In this document: in pieces, positions 1 through 13,009 of the stretch | Layout of the letters: every line of letters starts with the position of its first letter | Position numbering within the stretch: position 1 is the first letter of the stretch | DNA from: Molossus alvarezi | Lineage: Eukaryota > Chordata > Mammalia > Chiroptera > Molossidae | Reading direction: 5' to 3' | Assembly: GCA_037176705.1 (NCBI GenBank) | Contig: CM073887.1 | Coordinates: 62,333,001 to 62,397,000 of the forward strand | Length of the DNA: 64,000 nt | Program-made: the position numbers and the translations under genes | The notes under the pieces: model-generated | Databases searched by the model: none | The model's input: only the letters and a program-made list of their open reading frames with translations | Told to the model about the DNA's origin: nothing

Positions 1-1303
<1,303 letters not shown>

Positions 1304-1365
1304 GGCGGCGAAGGGGAACTGGACTTAAGCTTGCTTGCTCTCTGCCGCCCACGAGGCCCGCGGGG

Positions 1366-1375
1366 TCTATTTATC
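1366..1375 (-). promoter_or_regulatory. COMP: TATA-like box of COMP
   Basis: On the minus strand GATAAATAGA lies about 63-72 bases upstream of the COMP start codon. A TATA box there predicts transcription start near 1336-1342 and a 5' UTR of roughly 35 bases. The surrounding 1310-1500 is GC-rich. The site is seen; its use is inferred. Confidence 0.6.
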
Positions 1376-1399
1376 CCAACGGCGCGGCCAGCCCCAGGG

Positions 1400-2351
1400 A
1401 CGGCCCATCACCGCCCTGCCCAGCGCCCAGCCACAAGGTAAACAGCCGGCGCTGGCCTCTGCGTTCAAGGCCCCACCCGGCATGGAGGAACCAGGACCTG
1501 TTGGGGAAACTGAGTCATAGGGGCCCAGTGCAGGAGTAGGTGGGGTGGGGAGTCAGGTGGGACCACCCTCCAGCCCTCTCATTTACTTATTTATTGAGTG
1601 CCTAATGTATGTCAAGCCTGGGGCACTGCTGGGAAGGAGGTGATACTCATGGCAGCCCCCTCAACTCACTCTTGAGGAAACAGAGTCAAGAGTGGCTAAA
1701 GGTTAAGACCCACCTCCACCTCCCTCCCTGCTTTAGGTCAGACAGACTGATCCTCCACTCCCTCCCTTCTCACTTGCTTCAAAATGGGGCAAGTGAGGTC
1801 TCTCTGTGCCTCAGTTTTCCCCTGCACAGTTGTAATAAATGTCATTGTCAGTGATTATTATTACAGGAAAATGAGGGGTCAAGTGAGAGTAGGGACCCTC
1901 AGTCTGCCCCCCAGGTCCTCCCAGGGATGCTTCTGGCCCCCCACCCCAGAGAGTGGCAGGTGACTCCCCTCACCCCTGTCTGGTTTCCCCTCTCTGTGGT
2001 ACTCTGATCGGTGGGTGCTGGTTGGGGGAGCCTGATAGCCCACAAGCGGGAGCCCACTCAGTTTCCTAGTTTGTGCAATGGGCTGTTCATGTGTTCCAGA
2101 CCTCCATCTGAAGGTCTGGATGTGGGGATGGACTTCTGTTTGTTGAGACTTCACCATATCTTCCAAGCTCTGCTCCAGCTGCTGTGGGAACAGCATGTAA
2201 TTAAAATAAAAATTACTGCTAATCAGGAAAATCATCTCTCTCAGCCCAGCCACACTCTTGAACTACAAAACACCTCAGTCTTCTGGAGTTAACCCTCTCT
2301 ACTCCTACCCTCCAGAGGCTTACAACCTCTATTCTAAAGGTGGGGAAACTA
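1400..2351. other. COMP upstream intergenic DNA
   Basis: No gene is seen. About 1575-1640 (phrase ATTTATTGAGTGCCTAATGT) and 1795-1860 (TGTGCCTCAGTTTTCCCC, TAATAAATGTCATTG) look like worn L2/MIR pieces. The rest is single-copy as far as can be judged by eye. Confidence 0.5.
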
Positions 2352-2601
2352 CCCTGGCTGGTTGCTCAGTGGTTAGAGCGTTGGCCCAGGGACCAGAGAG
2401 TCCCGGGTTCGGTTCCCGCTAAGGGCACGTACCTCGGTTGCAGTTTGTCCCCTGCTCCCGTTGGGATCGTGTGGGTGGCAACCACTCAATGTGTCTCTCT
2501 CACATCGATGTTTCTCTCTCTCTTCCTCCCTCTATCTGAAGATAAATGCAAAAAATGTCCTCAGGTGAGGATAAAAAAATAAATAAATAAATAGATAAAT
2601 A
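2352..2601 (+). repeat. Ves SINE, long type (A)
   Basis: Head CCCTGGCTGG...GCTCAGTGGTTAGAGCG (tRNA A-box-like), B-box-like GGGTTCGGTTCCCG, pyrimidine tract, and tail GTCCTCAGGTGAGGATAAA followed by (AAAT)n. Confidence 0.9.
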
Positions 2602-2859
2602 AAGGTGGGGGAACTGAGGCCCAAATGATGGTGGAAGTGACTAGCCTAAGGCCACTGTGAGGGGTGGGGTGAAGCCAGGTTAGAGTCATAGCCAGATCTG
2701 TTCCCCTGAGAGGCTGCAGAGAAATCAATGAGGGCTTCCTGGAGGAGGTGGCAAGGAAACCTAAAGGAAAGGGAGGACACAGATCAGCAGAGGGAAAAGG
2801 TGAAGACAATTCTGGCAGAGGGAAGCATGTGGAGCTTGCAGGTTGGAAAATTTCAGGCA

Positions 2860-3290
2860 CATTAATTTATCCTACAAGTTTGCATTGAGCACCTACTGTG
2901 TGTGGGTCATGTCCTGTGCTAGACGCTGGTTACACAGGGTAAACAAGCCAGACCCAGCCTCTCCCTCATAGGAAGGTCAGGTTGGTAGAAGACAGCTACA
3001 CAATCATTCAAACTGGCCAGAATTGTGATGGCTTCAAAGAGGTACCTGACCCAGCCTAGGGCGGGAGGAATCTAGGCTGGCGCCCCAGAAGAGAAGGGAA
3101 CACTGAACTAGGACCAGGAAGATGAGGACACAGCCAGGCAAGGACATTATAGAAAAGCATTCCAGATAGAGGATCATACACAAAGCCCCTAAGGCAGAAA
3201 TAAGCCTGATGGACAGACTGATCTCAGGGCAGAGAAATCTTGGGGCTCAGTGCCAATGGTGTGGGGCTTAGGCTGTCTTCTGGGGGCAAT
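2860..3290 (-). repeat. L2-type ancient LINE 3' end
   Basis: Contains the phrases GCATTGAGCACCTACTGTGTG, TGTGCTAGACGCTGG and later CATTCCAGATAGAGGATCATACACAAAG, typical of degraded mammalian L2 3' ends. Boundaries are soft and no coding potential remains. Confidence 0.55.
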
Positions 3291-3299
3291 AGGGAGTCA

Positions 3300-4185
3300 C
3301 AGAGGGTGAGTGAGGAGGGGACTGAAGGGGAGGCTGGGTGAGAACAGCTGGCCTTAGCCTGGGCATTTCCAGTGAAGTACCCGCCTTGCCTCTGCCTGCC
3401 ATGAGCTCACCTCCTGTTTTTCTTGGCATCTGGCACACCTAGGGGCCGCTCCCGGCTGGTGCTGGAATTCTTGGGAAAACCACGGCTCCAGCAGGGCCGG
3501 CAGGCATGCGTGTGCCTCATGCAGCTGGGACGAGGGCACATGGAAGCCAGGCCCCTGCCACAGGCTTGGCACGAGGCTGGGGCTTGGACACACGTGTCCT
3601 TGTTCGGGCTATGGGAAGAAGTGGGGAAGGGCACTCTAGGCAGAGGGAACAACAAGGTAGAATCCCTGCCGATGTCCCTGTTTGCATATCAGACAACAGG
3701 ACATTTTGATTTCACCCTCTTGCCTCCTGGATCCCACCAGCCCTGAAATACGCTTCCAGGGTAGTGTCCCCTTCTTCCTCATTTTGGGTCTTTCCTGGCC
3801 TTTGTACTTGTTCCCTGCCACTCCAAATACCTTCCTCTTTCTAGTCCTGGCTCTGATACCCCCTCCTCCAGGAAGCCCTTCCTGTTCTTCTTGGGCAGGA
3901 CTCAGGAGCTGGTGTTTGTATGACAGCCCTCTGGGACCTGTGACAAAATATTCCTGGCAGAGAAAGTTGAGATGGCCTGACCCTGAGGACTGTGTTTAGT
4001 TCTGTCCCTCCCAACCTGGGACTCCTCGGGAACTTGGGGACTGGTATAGAGAGGGAGGGCTCAAGGATTTGGTGATCTCTGAAAGCACCTCTACCATTAA
4101 TGTAACATTGTTATCATTTCTTTTAATTAATATAACATCATTGCTGTTCATAATAGTAGCCCTTGCCAGTCCTGTATGTTAGGAT
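3300..4185. other. Intergenic, no gene recognised
   Basis: Moderately GC-rich DNA. About 3780-3960 contains CTCCAGGAAGCCCTTCCTG, reminiscent of an L2 fragment. Short open frames here have no recognisable domain and no consistent splice-site structure. Confidence 0.4.
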
Positions 4186-4189
4186 GCCC

Positions 4190-4390
4190 TTGGGGGCAAC
4201 GTGGCCTGGTTTGGAACTCCAGCTAGGCACAGCCTTGCTGTGTGACCTAGCCAAGTTGCTTGACCTGTTTGTGCCTCAGTTTCCTCACCTGTAAAATGAA
4301 GGTGATCCTTGTTGAGAGGACTGAACAAACAAACCTGTGTGCAGCATCTGGCTCCAGTGTCAGCCTCCTTATACAATAAGGGAATTACTC
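4190..4390 (+). repeat. MIR SINE
   Basis: Reads GCTGTGTGACCTAGCCAAGTTGCTTGACCT then TGCCTCAGTTTCCTCACCTGTAAAATG, the diagnostic MIR core, in direct orientation. Confidence 0.85.
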
Positions 4391-4599
4391 ACTATGTCAC
4401 TTATACCTTAGGAAGTTTTTATTCGCATTGTCCTGGAAGAGGAGATGAGACACATCAAGGCCACACAGCCAGGATTAGAACTGGGGAAGGCAGGACCCCT
4501 AAGATCTTCACACTCCTCCCTGCCCTTGGCCACAGAATCCAGATGAGAAATGCTGGCCCAGACCCCTCATTAGCTGTGAAGCTTTCACTGCCTGGGACC

Positions 4600-5100
4600 T
4601 CTTGGCCTGAGCATTTGGCTGTCACCCCAGCCAACTCCCTTCCCACCACGCCAGACCCAGCAATTCCGGGAGCCTGGCCAGGCTGGGGCCGAGGGGCTGG
4701 GGCCTTCGCAATGGGGCCCCTGGGGCCCCTCCTGGCAGAAGCCTGTTGGGCCAGGAGACATGTGGGCGCCCCCAGCTCACCCAGCTGCCTCCCCTGGTGA
4801 ATCCAGAGGGAAAATATGTCGGGAAGGCAGCCGCCCTACCCCGGGAGTGCCAGGCCACAGGCCCAGGGTCTGGGGAATTCATCAGGGCCAAGAGGGAGGC
4901 CACAGTTTAGGAACCTGACCCAGCCTGCCTCTGATGGCCCCACTGGACGCCTCTCTCCAGAAGGACCAAGTGGAAGGGGACAGAGGGACAGGGTGCCATT
5001 TGGGCACTTTAGCCTGATAGACCCACCCTGACTTGCTCTGTGACCTTCCACAAGCCTTGCCTTCCTTTCTACCCTCCATTTGCCCTAGGTCTGTCCCCAT
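4600..5100. other. GC-rich intergenic stretch without a recognised gene
   Basis: Several overlapping open frames on both strands reflect base composition. None shows a known domain or paired splice sites, so none is called. Confidence 0.4.
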
Positions 5101-5282
5101 TCATCCCAGGCTTCTGAAAGGTGATGATAAAGAAAGAAGATAACAATAAACATAGTGGCTAAGTTTTATTTAGTAATTACCAAACTCTCAAAACCTTGCC
5201 AACCACTTTTGTGAGTTTTCCCATTCTGTTCCCTGCCCCACCTCTGCAGTCCCAGGAGGTAGGAACTACTCATCATGAGAGG

Positions 5283-5398
5283 CAGCAGGGCACAGTGATG
5301 AAGGTCTTGGTTTCTGGCATTTGGGCCCTGAGTTTCCTTATCCCAGCTCTGCTGTGGAACCTGAGGCAAGTTGCTTAACTTCTCTGTATCTCAGTTTC
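5283..5398 (+). repeat. MIR SINE ending in a CT tract
   Basis: GAGGCAAGTTGCTTAACTTC and TGTATCTCAGTTTCTTC are MIR core phrases. The element runs directly into the CT-rich tract at 5399. Confidence 0.75.
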
Positions 5399-5450
5399 TT
5401 CTCTCTCTCTCCCTCTCTCCCTCTCTCCCTCTCTCCCTCTCTCTCTGTCA
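5399..5450. repeat. (CTCTCTCC)n simple repeat
   Basis: About 50 bases of CT-rich tract with an 8-base CTCTCTCC period in its centre. Confidence 0.9.
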
Positions 5451-6760
5451 GAAGGACCACCTTCAAAAGTTTATTATAATGTGAATTTTTACTCTCAAGG
5501 TTATCAAGCAAAGTTACTTCAGGAGAGAAAGAACTTCTTTAGGAATAAGAGACCCACTGGAATTTAATGATGCAGTATTCAATGGGTACTGATTTCCGAG
5601 AACAATTTTGCACAGCCATTATCTTCATAGTTTTCCGGAGATAACTGTGGCAGGACAAAGGACCACCCTGCTCTTCCCTCCTTTCCTCTCACATTTAATG
5701 AGAGTTTTCATAAAACAACTCTGTGTCTGTGTTGTGGGGGAGAGACTGCCTGCAGGGCTAGCTGCGGAACTGTTGTTCTCCCAGTCCCTCTCTCTGTGTG
5801 ATGAAGTGACATATGGAAATGCCTAGAGATTTTCACACAGTAGTCACCAAAGCCAAGGTGAAAATGGAGACCATAAGAGTTCCTATGGTCATCATGAGAA
5901 CTGAATGAATTAGTCCATCGAAAGTGATGAGCCCTCAGTTGGTAACATCCCCACTTTCCATATGGGCAAACCAAGGGTCAGGAAGGCAGGTTTGTCCCAT
6001 CTCCTCAATTTGGGCACATGATGCTCAGAGAGGGAAGTCACATGCTCCCTCCCCTCCTTATGAAGGCACATAACCTGATAGCAGGAAGAGTCCCCACCCA
6101 GGTTCCTGGCGCTCTCTCTGGGGATGGTGGGCTTGTGAACACAGCCTACCTCCTCTAAGTCTCTCTCCAGCCTCCGTCCCACCTCATTAACAGGAGGCCC
6201 TTGTTCAGCCCAGTGATGAATGGATGGAGGCCGAGGGTGGGGTGTGTTTACCCAGCAGGCAGAGGCCTGGCTGGGGCATGGGCCAGTGGGGGAGGGAGCT
6301 ACCAGGCAGGGAGGAGCCCCAGCCCCAAAGTGAGAAGACTAGAACACGGTACGTGCCAAATAAGTTAAATAACACCATCCACTGGATAGACATTGATCAC
6401 TTCCCACACAGCAAGCAAGGTGGAGGAGGTCGGCCTCTCGGCCCCGTGATAGGTAGCTTCAAAGGCTGACAAGTGCACACAAGCTGCATGGAACACTCAC
6501 CACACAGAAGTAGGGCTGGCAGGGCTGGAAGAAGGAGTCCAGTGTTCAGCGAGGCCCCTCTGCAGGGGGGATGTTGGTACCAGGGCCTGTACAATTGAAT
6601 GGTTCTGGCTAACTAGGAGAACCCATGTTTGGGCTCCACAGGCCTCTCCAGCGCCATCTCTTTCTGCCCTCCAGCGCCTTTACCTAGGTTGTGACTGCTC
6701 TGTGGTGCTCTATCCCCTTTAACATGGCTCATTTCTTCTCATTCCAGCACCATGCATATA
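5451..6760. other. Intergenic, nothing recognised
   Basis: No conserved exon, RNA gene or clear repeat was seen across this 1.3 kb stretch. Confidence 0.35.
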
Positions 6761-6762
6761 TG

Positions 6763-7025
6763 ATGGAATAAATGAATGACGGATGGATGTACAGGTGGGT
6801 GAATGGATGGTTGTATGATGGATGAGTAGGATGGATGGATGGGTGGATGGATGGATCAGGGGATGAATGGATAGATGGGTGGAGTACAGGTGGGTGAAAA
6901 TGGTTGGATGACAGGTGGATAGATGAGGGTGGAAGGATAAATAAGTGAGTGGATAGGTGGGTGAGCAGATGATTGGATGGGTGAGTGGATAGGTGGGTCA
7001 GTGGGTAGATTAGATGATAGATGAA
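6763..7025. repeat. (GGAT)n-derived tetranucleotide array
   Basis: Roughly 260 bases built from GGAT, GGGT and TGGATGGA variants with interruptions. The long Thr/His/Ser-rich open frame on the complement is a product of the repeat, not a gene. Confidence 0.9.
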
Positions 7026-7179
7026 CTTTCCTCCGGATCCTCTCTGGCTATGTGGCAATCCCATTCAGAGGTCACTGTGGGGAGTCAATAAAAGAATAAA
7101 AGTGAAGCACATAGTAGGCACCCTCCTATTGAATCTTCCTGACTCTGTTTCCCACTGGTTTGAATAATTACTAGAGCCA

Positions 7180-7445
7180 AAGAATTCCAAAGAATCCAAG
7201 AGCCATGAGACCACAGAACAAAGAAATGACAGAGTCATGGAACTAAGAAATGACAGTCATAACATCATGGGTTGATGGTGCCATGGGACCACAGCATGCT
7301 AAGGTGGATCCTGAGGTCACAGGACCACAGAGTGCTAAAGCCACAGAATTGTGGGATCCTAGAACCATGGGACCATGGTGTTAAGAGCACCATGGACCCA
7401 GGGTGATGTGGCCACTAGTCAGCAGAAGCACAGAACTATAGAATG
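7180..7445. repeat. Degenerate repeat rich in CCATGGGACCACAG
   Basis: Variants of (A/G)CCATG(A/G)GACCACAG recur near 7211, 7280, 7318 and 7363, with AAGAAATGACAG(A/T)CAT occurring twice. The period is irregular and no family name is recognised. Confidence 0.5.
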
Positions 7446-8049
7446 GTAGCCACAGGACCCAGGAGGGCTGAGACATGGCACTGGGACCTCCCACATCTCA
7501 AGTGCCACAGGAAGGAGTCTGACCCCGGCAGAACCATTCTCTCGGCCACACCCTCACCTGTCAACTGTTCAAAGAGGCTCCCAGAGGCCACAGAAGCTAT
7601 GAAGCACTTTCTCCCCCATCTCTAAGGAAGCCACGGGAGAAAAGGACCACACCGTTAACCGACTCCTGCAGCCAGCCAACCACCACTCGGTGAATCCCTG
7701 TGCCAAGTAAAGCTGTCCAGATGCCGAGAAATGGTGCCAATCTCCAGCCAGGCGTGCTGGGACAACGAGTGCTCAGCAGCAAATGGAAAATGAATCAAAA
7801 AGTTACTCCTGCATACATGTCCTTTTAAAAGCCAACAGCAACATGGCATGGAGGAGAGGCACATCCCCTCTGGGCAGTGGTAGACTGCTGAGTTCCCCCT
7901 CTTCCCCAGCTTAGCTTCCACCTCTGCTTTTGCCAGGAGTCACAGCCCAGCTCAGATTCTACCAGACACATCCATGTATTACTGAGCTCTCCTGGGACAG
8001 CAACTTCTCTCAGCAGACCCCATCCCTGATGCCCAAAACAATCAGTCTG

Positions 8050-8160
8050 TTTTGGAGAGGGGAAATAGGCCCAGAGAAGGAGACCACTGGCCCAGGATCA
8101 TAGAGAGCCGGAGTCAGGACTCAAACCCCTGTCTTTTGGATGCTAAGCATGAGCTCATCA
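8050..8160 (-). repeat. MIR-type SINE fragment
   Basis: GAGGGGAAATAGGCCCAGAG and CAGGACTCAAACCCCTGTC are the reverse complement of the MIR centre. Confidence 0.55.
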
Positions 8161-8482
8161 GAACCCAGCAAGATTGCCTGTTGGGACCTCAGACTGCCTT
8201 CTCTTGGAGCCCTTGCCATTTGCTTCCAGATGTGGCCCAACGAGGAAGCCAGGGCATGAGACTCAGTGATGCCTTCCCTCCACTGAGCTCAGAACATCTT
8301 GCTCACAGGGCTGCTGTGGGGACAGAATGTGATCTTAGTGAGTGTACACTGGGACCTGGTATTGCTGTCATGGAAGGACCTTGCCCTTCTCCCATCTTAC
8401 AAATGGAAAAGCAAAGATGCCAGGGAGTGGGGTTCTCACACTTCTGAGGCCCTGACACCTTCAGTGAGGACTGTTCTCATCT

Positions 8483-8730
8483 TTTTTTTTTTTTTTTATC
8501 CTCACCCGAGGACATTTTTCCATTTTTTATTCAGATAGAGCGGGAAGGAGAGAGAGGAAGAGAGAGAAACATCGATGTGAAAGGGACACATTGAGTGGCC
8601 ACCACCTACACGACCCAACCAGGGCCGGGGACAAACTGCAACCAAGGTACATGCCCTTAGCGGGAACTGAACCCGGGTCTCTCTGGACCGCAGGCTGACG
8701 CTCTAACCGCTGAGCCAAACTGGCCAGGGC
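8483..8730 (-). repeat. Ves SINE type A with 14-bp target-site duplication
   Basis: Oligo(T), ATCCTCACCCGAGGACATT and terminal GAGCCAAACTGGCCAGGGC mark a full-length minus-strand copy. ACTGTTCTCATCTT flanks both sides. Confidence 0.93.
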
Positions 8731-8969
8731 CACTGTTCTCATCTTGATGGGGACATGGGAGTGAACAAATGCAGCTGATCTCTGAAACCAGATTACAGGG
8801 AGAGAAAGCCCGTCTCTCATTGCCTTACCCTAGTGGCAGAGCTGCCTTTAGGCATGGCTGGATTCAGGTCATGTCTTCAGGATGTCTATCAGCTGTCTTC
8901 TTCCTTTTAAAAAAGAAGTGATAGTGAAATGATAGCAATCATCTTTCGGGACTGACCTGAGAATAAAAA

Positions 8970-9930
8970 ATAAAAGTGATAAAATACACATTACATAAAA
9001 TTTATCATTTCAACAATTTTAAAGTGTATAATTCAGTGACTTTTAGTCATGCAACTATCACCTCTATTTAATTCCAGAATATTTTAATCTCCAAAAAGGA
9101 AACCCCATACCCATTAATAGTCACTCCCCATTCCTTTGCCTCCAGCCCCTGCCACTAATCTACTTTCTGTATCTATGGATTTGCCTCTTCTGGACATTTC
9201 ATATAAACTGAATCGTACAACATGCATCCTTTTGTGTCTGGCTTCTCTCATTGAGTATTTCTTCAAGGTTCATCCATGTTGCAGTACTTCATTCCTTTTT
9301 ATGCCTGAATAGTGAGTGTTCCATTGTATGCATAGACCACATCTTGTTTATCCATTCACCAGTTGAGGATCACTTGAGTTGTTTCTACCTTTTAGCTATT
9401 ATGAATAATGAATGCTATGAACGTGTGTGTGCAAGTTTTTGTTTGAGCACCTGTTTTCAGTTCTCTTGGGTATATACCTGTGAGTGACATTGCTGGATCA
9501 TATGATAACTTTATGTTTAGCTTTCTGAGGAATGCCACACTTTTTAAAAAATATGTTTTTACTTATTTTTAGAGAGAGAGGAAGGGAGAGAGAGCGAGAA
9601 ACATCAATGTGAGAGAGAAACATCGATTGGCTGCCTCCTGCATGCCCCCCACCAGGGATCGAGCCCACAACCTGGGCATGTGCTCTGATCAGGAATAGAA
9701 CTGGACCTCTCAGTCCATGGGACAATGCTCAATCCACTGAGCCACACTGGCTGGGCAGTGCCACACTTTTCTATAGCAATTGCACCATTGGACATGCCAA
9801 CTGGCAGTACACAAGGGTTCTAGTTTCTCCACATCTTTTCCAACATTAGTTTTTTGAGTTTTTTTATTATGGCCATCCTAGTGGGTGTGAAGTGGTATCT
9901 CATGGTGGTTAGGATTTGCATCTCCTGTTC
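8970..9930 (-). repeat. Old L1M 3' end, antisense, split by a SINE
   Basis: AAATTTATCATTTCAACAAT, GGATTTGCCTCTTCTGGACA, AGGTTCATCCATGTTGCAGT and ATCTCATGGTGGTTAGGATT are phrases of mammalian L1M 3' regions in reverse. The element is interrupted at 9545-9758. Confidence 0.8.
9545..9758 (-). repeat. Ves SINE, short type (B)
   Basis: Carries the type B signature (CCTCCTGCATGCCCCCCACC, GAGCCCACAACCTGGGCATG, GAGCCACACTGGCTGGGC). Flanked by TGCCACACTTTT on both sides, proving insertion into the surrounding L1M. Confidence 0.9.
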
Positions 9931-10730
9931 AGCTCTCTTCCTGTTCCTTGGGGTGCAAAACTGGTCCAGGCTTACATTTCTTCAGCCCCATGGTCCCATG
10001 GTATCAATCAGAGCACCTTTCCCCTGACAGGCCCAGAAGAGATCTCAGGGCTGACTCAGGGCCCAGCTCAGAGTACCATGACTCTCCCAGAACCAATCAC
10101 TGTGGGGGAAGATGGAGGACTTTGATTGGTCAGGCCAGAGTCAGCTTCTCCAGATGGAGGAGGGGTCAGCCTCTTCTGAACAGCACCAGATGCTAAACAT
10201 GGTGAAACTTGGATCCCCTAGCCTGGGCTTTCTAGATCACAGGCTGTTGAGTCTGACCTGCTTTAACGGAGGTGACTCTGGTAGTATGCCAAGCCTTTAT
10301 CCTCTGCTTTCGTCTCCAAGCACTACATTTGAGGCCCCTCTTGCTGTCCTCTGCCCTTGGGAAGGGTGGCAGTCCCAGCTCCAGCCCAGGCCTTCCTGGG
10401 AGACTACTGTTGAAGGCAGCTCCAGGCCAAACTGAGGCCCTTCCCTACTTTGCTGGCTTCTTTACCTCCCCTGGGTATCGGGCAACCTTGAATATCACAA
10501 GGAAACAGGTTTGGCCCAGAATGGCCAATGTTGCCAATCTGTTATTTCCAAATGTCTGGTGTGTAGCAGAGGAGGAGCCAATGGGAGGGCGCTCCTCACC
10601 CCATCACTGTCTCCAAAGCTGCTCCCAACCCTGCTTCAGGGCCCTAAGGGTTGAAATAGGGAAATGCAGAATGGCATGACTGATCAAGATCAGAGCAGTG
10701 ATCTTGACCCAGAGTTGGGAGGGAGGCAGG
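9931..10730. other. Intergenic, no gene recognised
   Basis: Open frames of 70-135 codons occur but lack known domains. No dominant repeat is recognised. Confidence 0.35.
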
Positions 10731-10734
10731 GAAC

Positions 10735-10810
10735 AAACAGAAGCCCAGAGAGGGCAAGACATTTGCTCAGGGCCACACAGTAAATGAGAAGCAAATCTGA
10801 TTCTAATCTT
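10735..10810 (-). repeat. MIR-type fragment
   Basis: CCCAGAGAGGGCAAGACATT and GGGCCACACAGTAAATGAGA are antisense MIR phrases. Confidence 0.55.
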
Positions 10811-10824
10811 CACCTTTTTCTCTT

Positions 10825-11035
10825 GTTTTAAAATTATGTTTTATTGTGGTAAAGACACATAACAAAATTTACCATCTTAATTTTTAAGTGTGCAGTTCAT
10901 TGGCATTAAGTACATTCACATTGTGCAACCATCACCATCATTATCTCCAGAACTCTTCATCTCAAAAAATTGAAACTCTGTTCCCATTAAACAACCCCAT
11001 TTCGCCTGACCCATTCTCCATCTTCTCAATCCACA
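10825..11035 (-). repeat. L1M 3' fragment, antisense
   Basis: AAAATTTACCATCTTAATTT, GGCATTAAGTACATTCACAT and TCTCCAGAACTCTTCATCTC are typical of reversed L1M 3' UTR. Confidence 0.75.
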
Positions 11036-12079
11036 CTTGAACTAATTCCTCTTAGCAACTGGGATCAATAATCAGACCCAAAAGTGATTTAACCCACTTG
11101 GTTTTAAACAGCTGACTTGCCCCCCTGGCCTGGAATATTTGAGACCATCAGGGTCTTGTCCCTGGTGCTCTACTGGGGGGTGTGATTGCAGATGAATGTC
11201 ACATTTTCCAGATGGGAAACTGAGTTACCCCTCATGTCCAGAGAGATGTTGAAATCCAACTTCTGACCCCTGTCCCTTTTCCTGAACAGGCCCCAGGGTG
11301 GGTCTCAGGCCTGTGGGCTGGCAGGTGACCCAGGGCCTGTTTTTCCACCCAGCGCTGGGGTTGATGCGGGGAGGGGCCATGCCTCAATGCTAGTGATTAT
11401 TATTTTAACCTCTGTAGCCAGAGACTAAAGGCTGAAGCTGTCCTGCCCACCCCCCTCCCAGGTCTGGCCAGCAAGACTACCCAGAGGCCTGACCTTCTGG
11501 ACATGGGGCCTCCCCAAACCACACGGTCATAGGGCTGCATCCAACTGCACATCTGGACTTTTTGACTTGGTCCTGGTTTCCAGCTAGAGCAAAAGGGCCT
11601 GGGATGGGGAAAATGTGGGCCCCACCTGCTTACACAAAGAAGGCTTGGGGTCAAGGGCTTGGCTCATGCCTCTTGCCTGCCTCTCCCAGGTGGATCCTGT
11701 CCAGCTCCAACCATCAAAGGCCACTCCTTGTCCCCAAGGCCCATGGTACCATCTGGAGCAGGAAAATTCTGACCCAGACATCTGGGTCCAACCAGACAGT
11801 GTAGCATACGGCCAAGGAAGGGCTGTTGGTCCCCGACGTCACCTCTACAAGGCTTCCTGTCTTAGGCAATCCACTCAGGGCTGGGCCTGAGACCTGGATA
11901 GCATCTGAGACTCCTACTTGCCCCCCACATCCAGTACATTAGTGGCTCTTGTCCCCACAGTCTCCAAAACATACAAGTGCAAACACCTCCTTGCCCTGAT
12001 CTTAACCCTGCTAACTCCTGCCTGGAACCTGCCCCGGCCTGTTGGGATGTCTCAAAATTATAAATACAAGTATTTTACT
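11036..12079. other. Intergenic, no gene recognised
   Basis: Nothing beyond short chance open frames was seen. Confidence 0.35.
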
Positions 12080-12530
12080 CTCCAGCACACACACTCTCCA
12101 TGGCTCCCCATTACTTTCAGAATAAAACCCATCTCTCCCCATGACCTGTAAAGCCCCATCTGATCTCACCTTGGTCTGTTTTCCAGCCTATCTCTTCCTC
12201 CTTTGCTCACATTGCTCCAGCCACACTGGCCTCCTCGTTACTCCTCCAACAGCCAAGCCCTTTCCCTACCCCAGGGCCTTTGCATGAACCATCTCTTCTG
12301 TCTGGAATATGTATCCTTCATATTTACATATACTTTCCTGCATCTCAGCTTAAAGATCACCAACTCAGGAGGCCTCCCCCAACTCCTAAGCAAAAATATT
12401 TTCACCCAACTTTCTTCCAAACACTCTTCATGCTTTGAAATTATCTTCATTGTTTGTGTTTTCATATAAATACAAATTGTATTTTACCCCAGTGTGTATC
12501 ACCATGCCCAGCACATACTAAGCAGGGTTG
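12080..12530 (+). repeat. L2 LINE 3' end
   Basis: TGCTCCAGCCACACTGGCCT, CCCAGGGCCTTTGCATGAAC and AGGAGGCCTCCCCCAACTCC are the hallmark L2 3' sequence in direct orientation. It runs on to CACCATGCCCAGCACATACT. Confidence 0.8.
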
Positions 12531-12782
12531 TATCTTCACGGGGACGAGAGGACATACCATCCCCAATGCCAAAGTTTGAGAAACATCTACTCCTCCAAGG
12601 TCCCCTGAGTGCTCCCAGCAACACTCTAGGATTTATAACCAAGAAATTTGCCCTTAATACATGCCAGGGTGGTTGGAGTTGTTATGCGAGCATCATAGGC
12701 AGCTATGAGGGCCAGAAGGAGGAACTTCTATGTTCCAACTGAAGAAGGGATAAGAATCAGCCAGGTCAGAAACCACAAAGGG

Positions 12783-13009
12783 GCCCGGCTGGTGTAGCTC
12801 AGTGATTGAGCATCGACCCATGCACCAAGAGGTTGCCAGTCCAATTCCCGGTCAGGGCACATGCCCAGGTTGTGGGCCAAATCCCCAGTGGGGGGCATGC
12901 AGGAGGCGGTCAATTGATGTTCTCTCTCATCAATGTTTTTATCTCTCTCTCCCTTTCCCTTCTTCTCTAAAATAAATAAAGAAAAATTATTAAAAAATAA
13001 ATAAAAATA
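12783..13009 (+). repeat. Ves SINE type B
   Basis: GGCTGGTGTAGCTCAGTGAT head, CATGCACCAAGAGG, CCCAGTGGGGGGCATGCAGG and an A-rich tail. AAACCACAAAGG flanks both ends as a target-site duplication. Confidence 0.92.

Noticed and set aside
4309..4800. 163-codon plus-strand open frame
   Set aside because: It starts inside a MIR relic, shows no domain and has no splice partners; treated as chance.
6729..7064. Thr/His/Ser-rich minus-strand open frame
   Set aside because: It is the translation of the (GGAT)n array.
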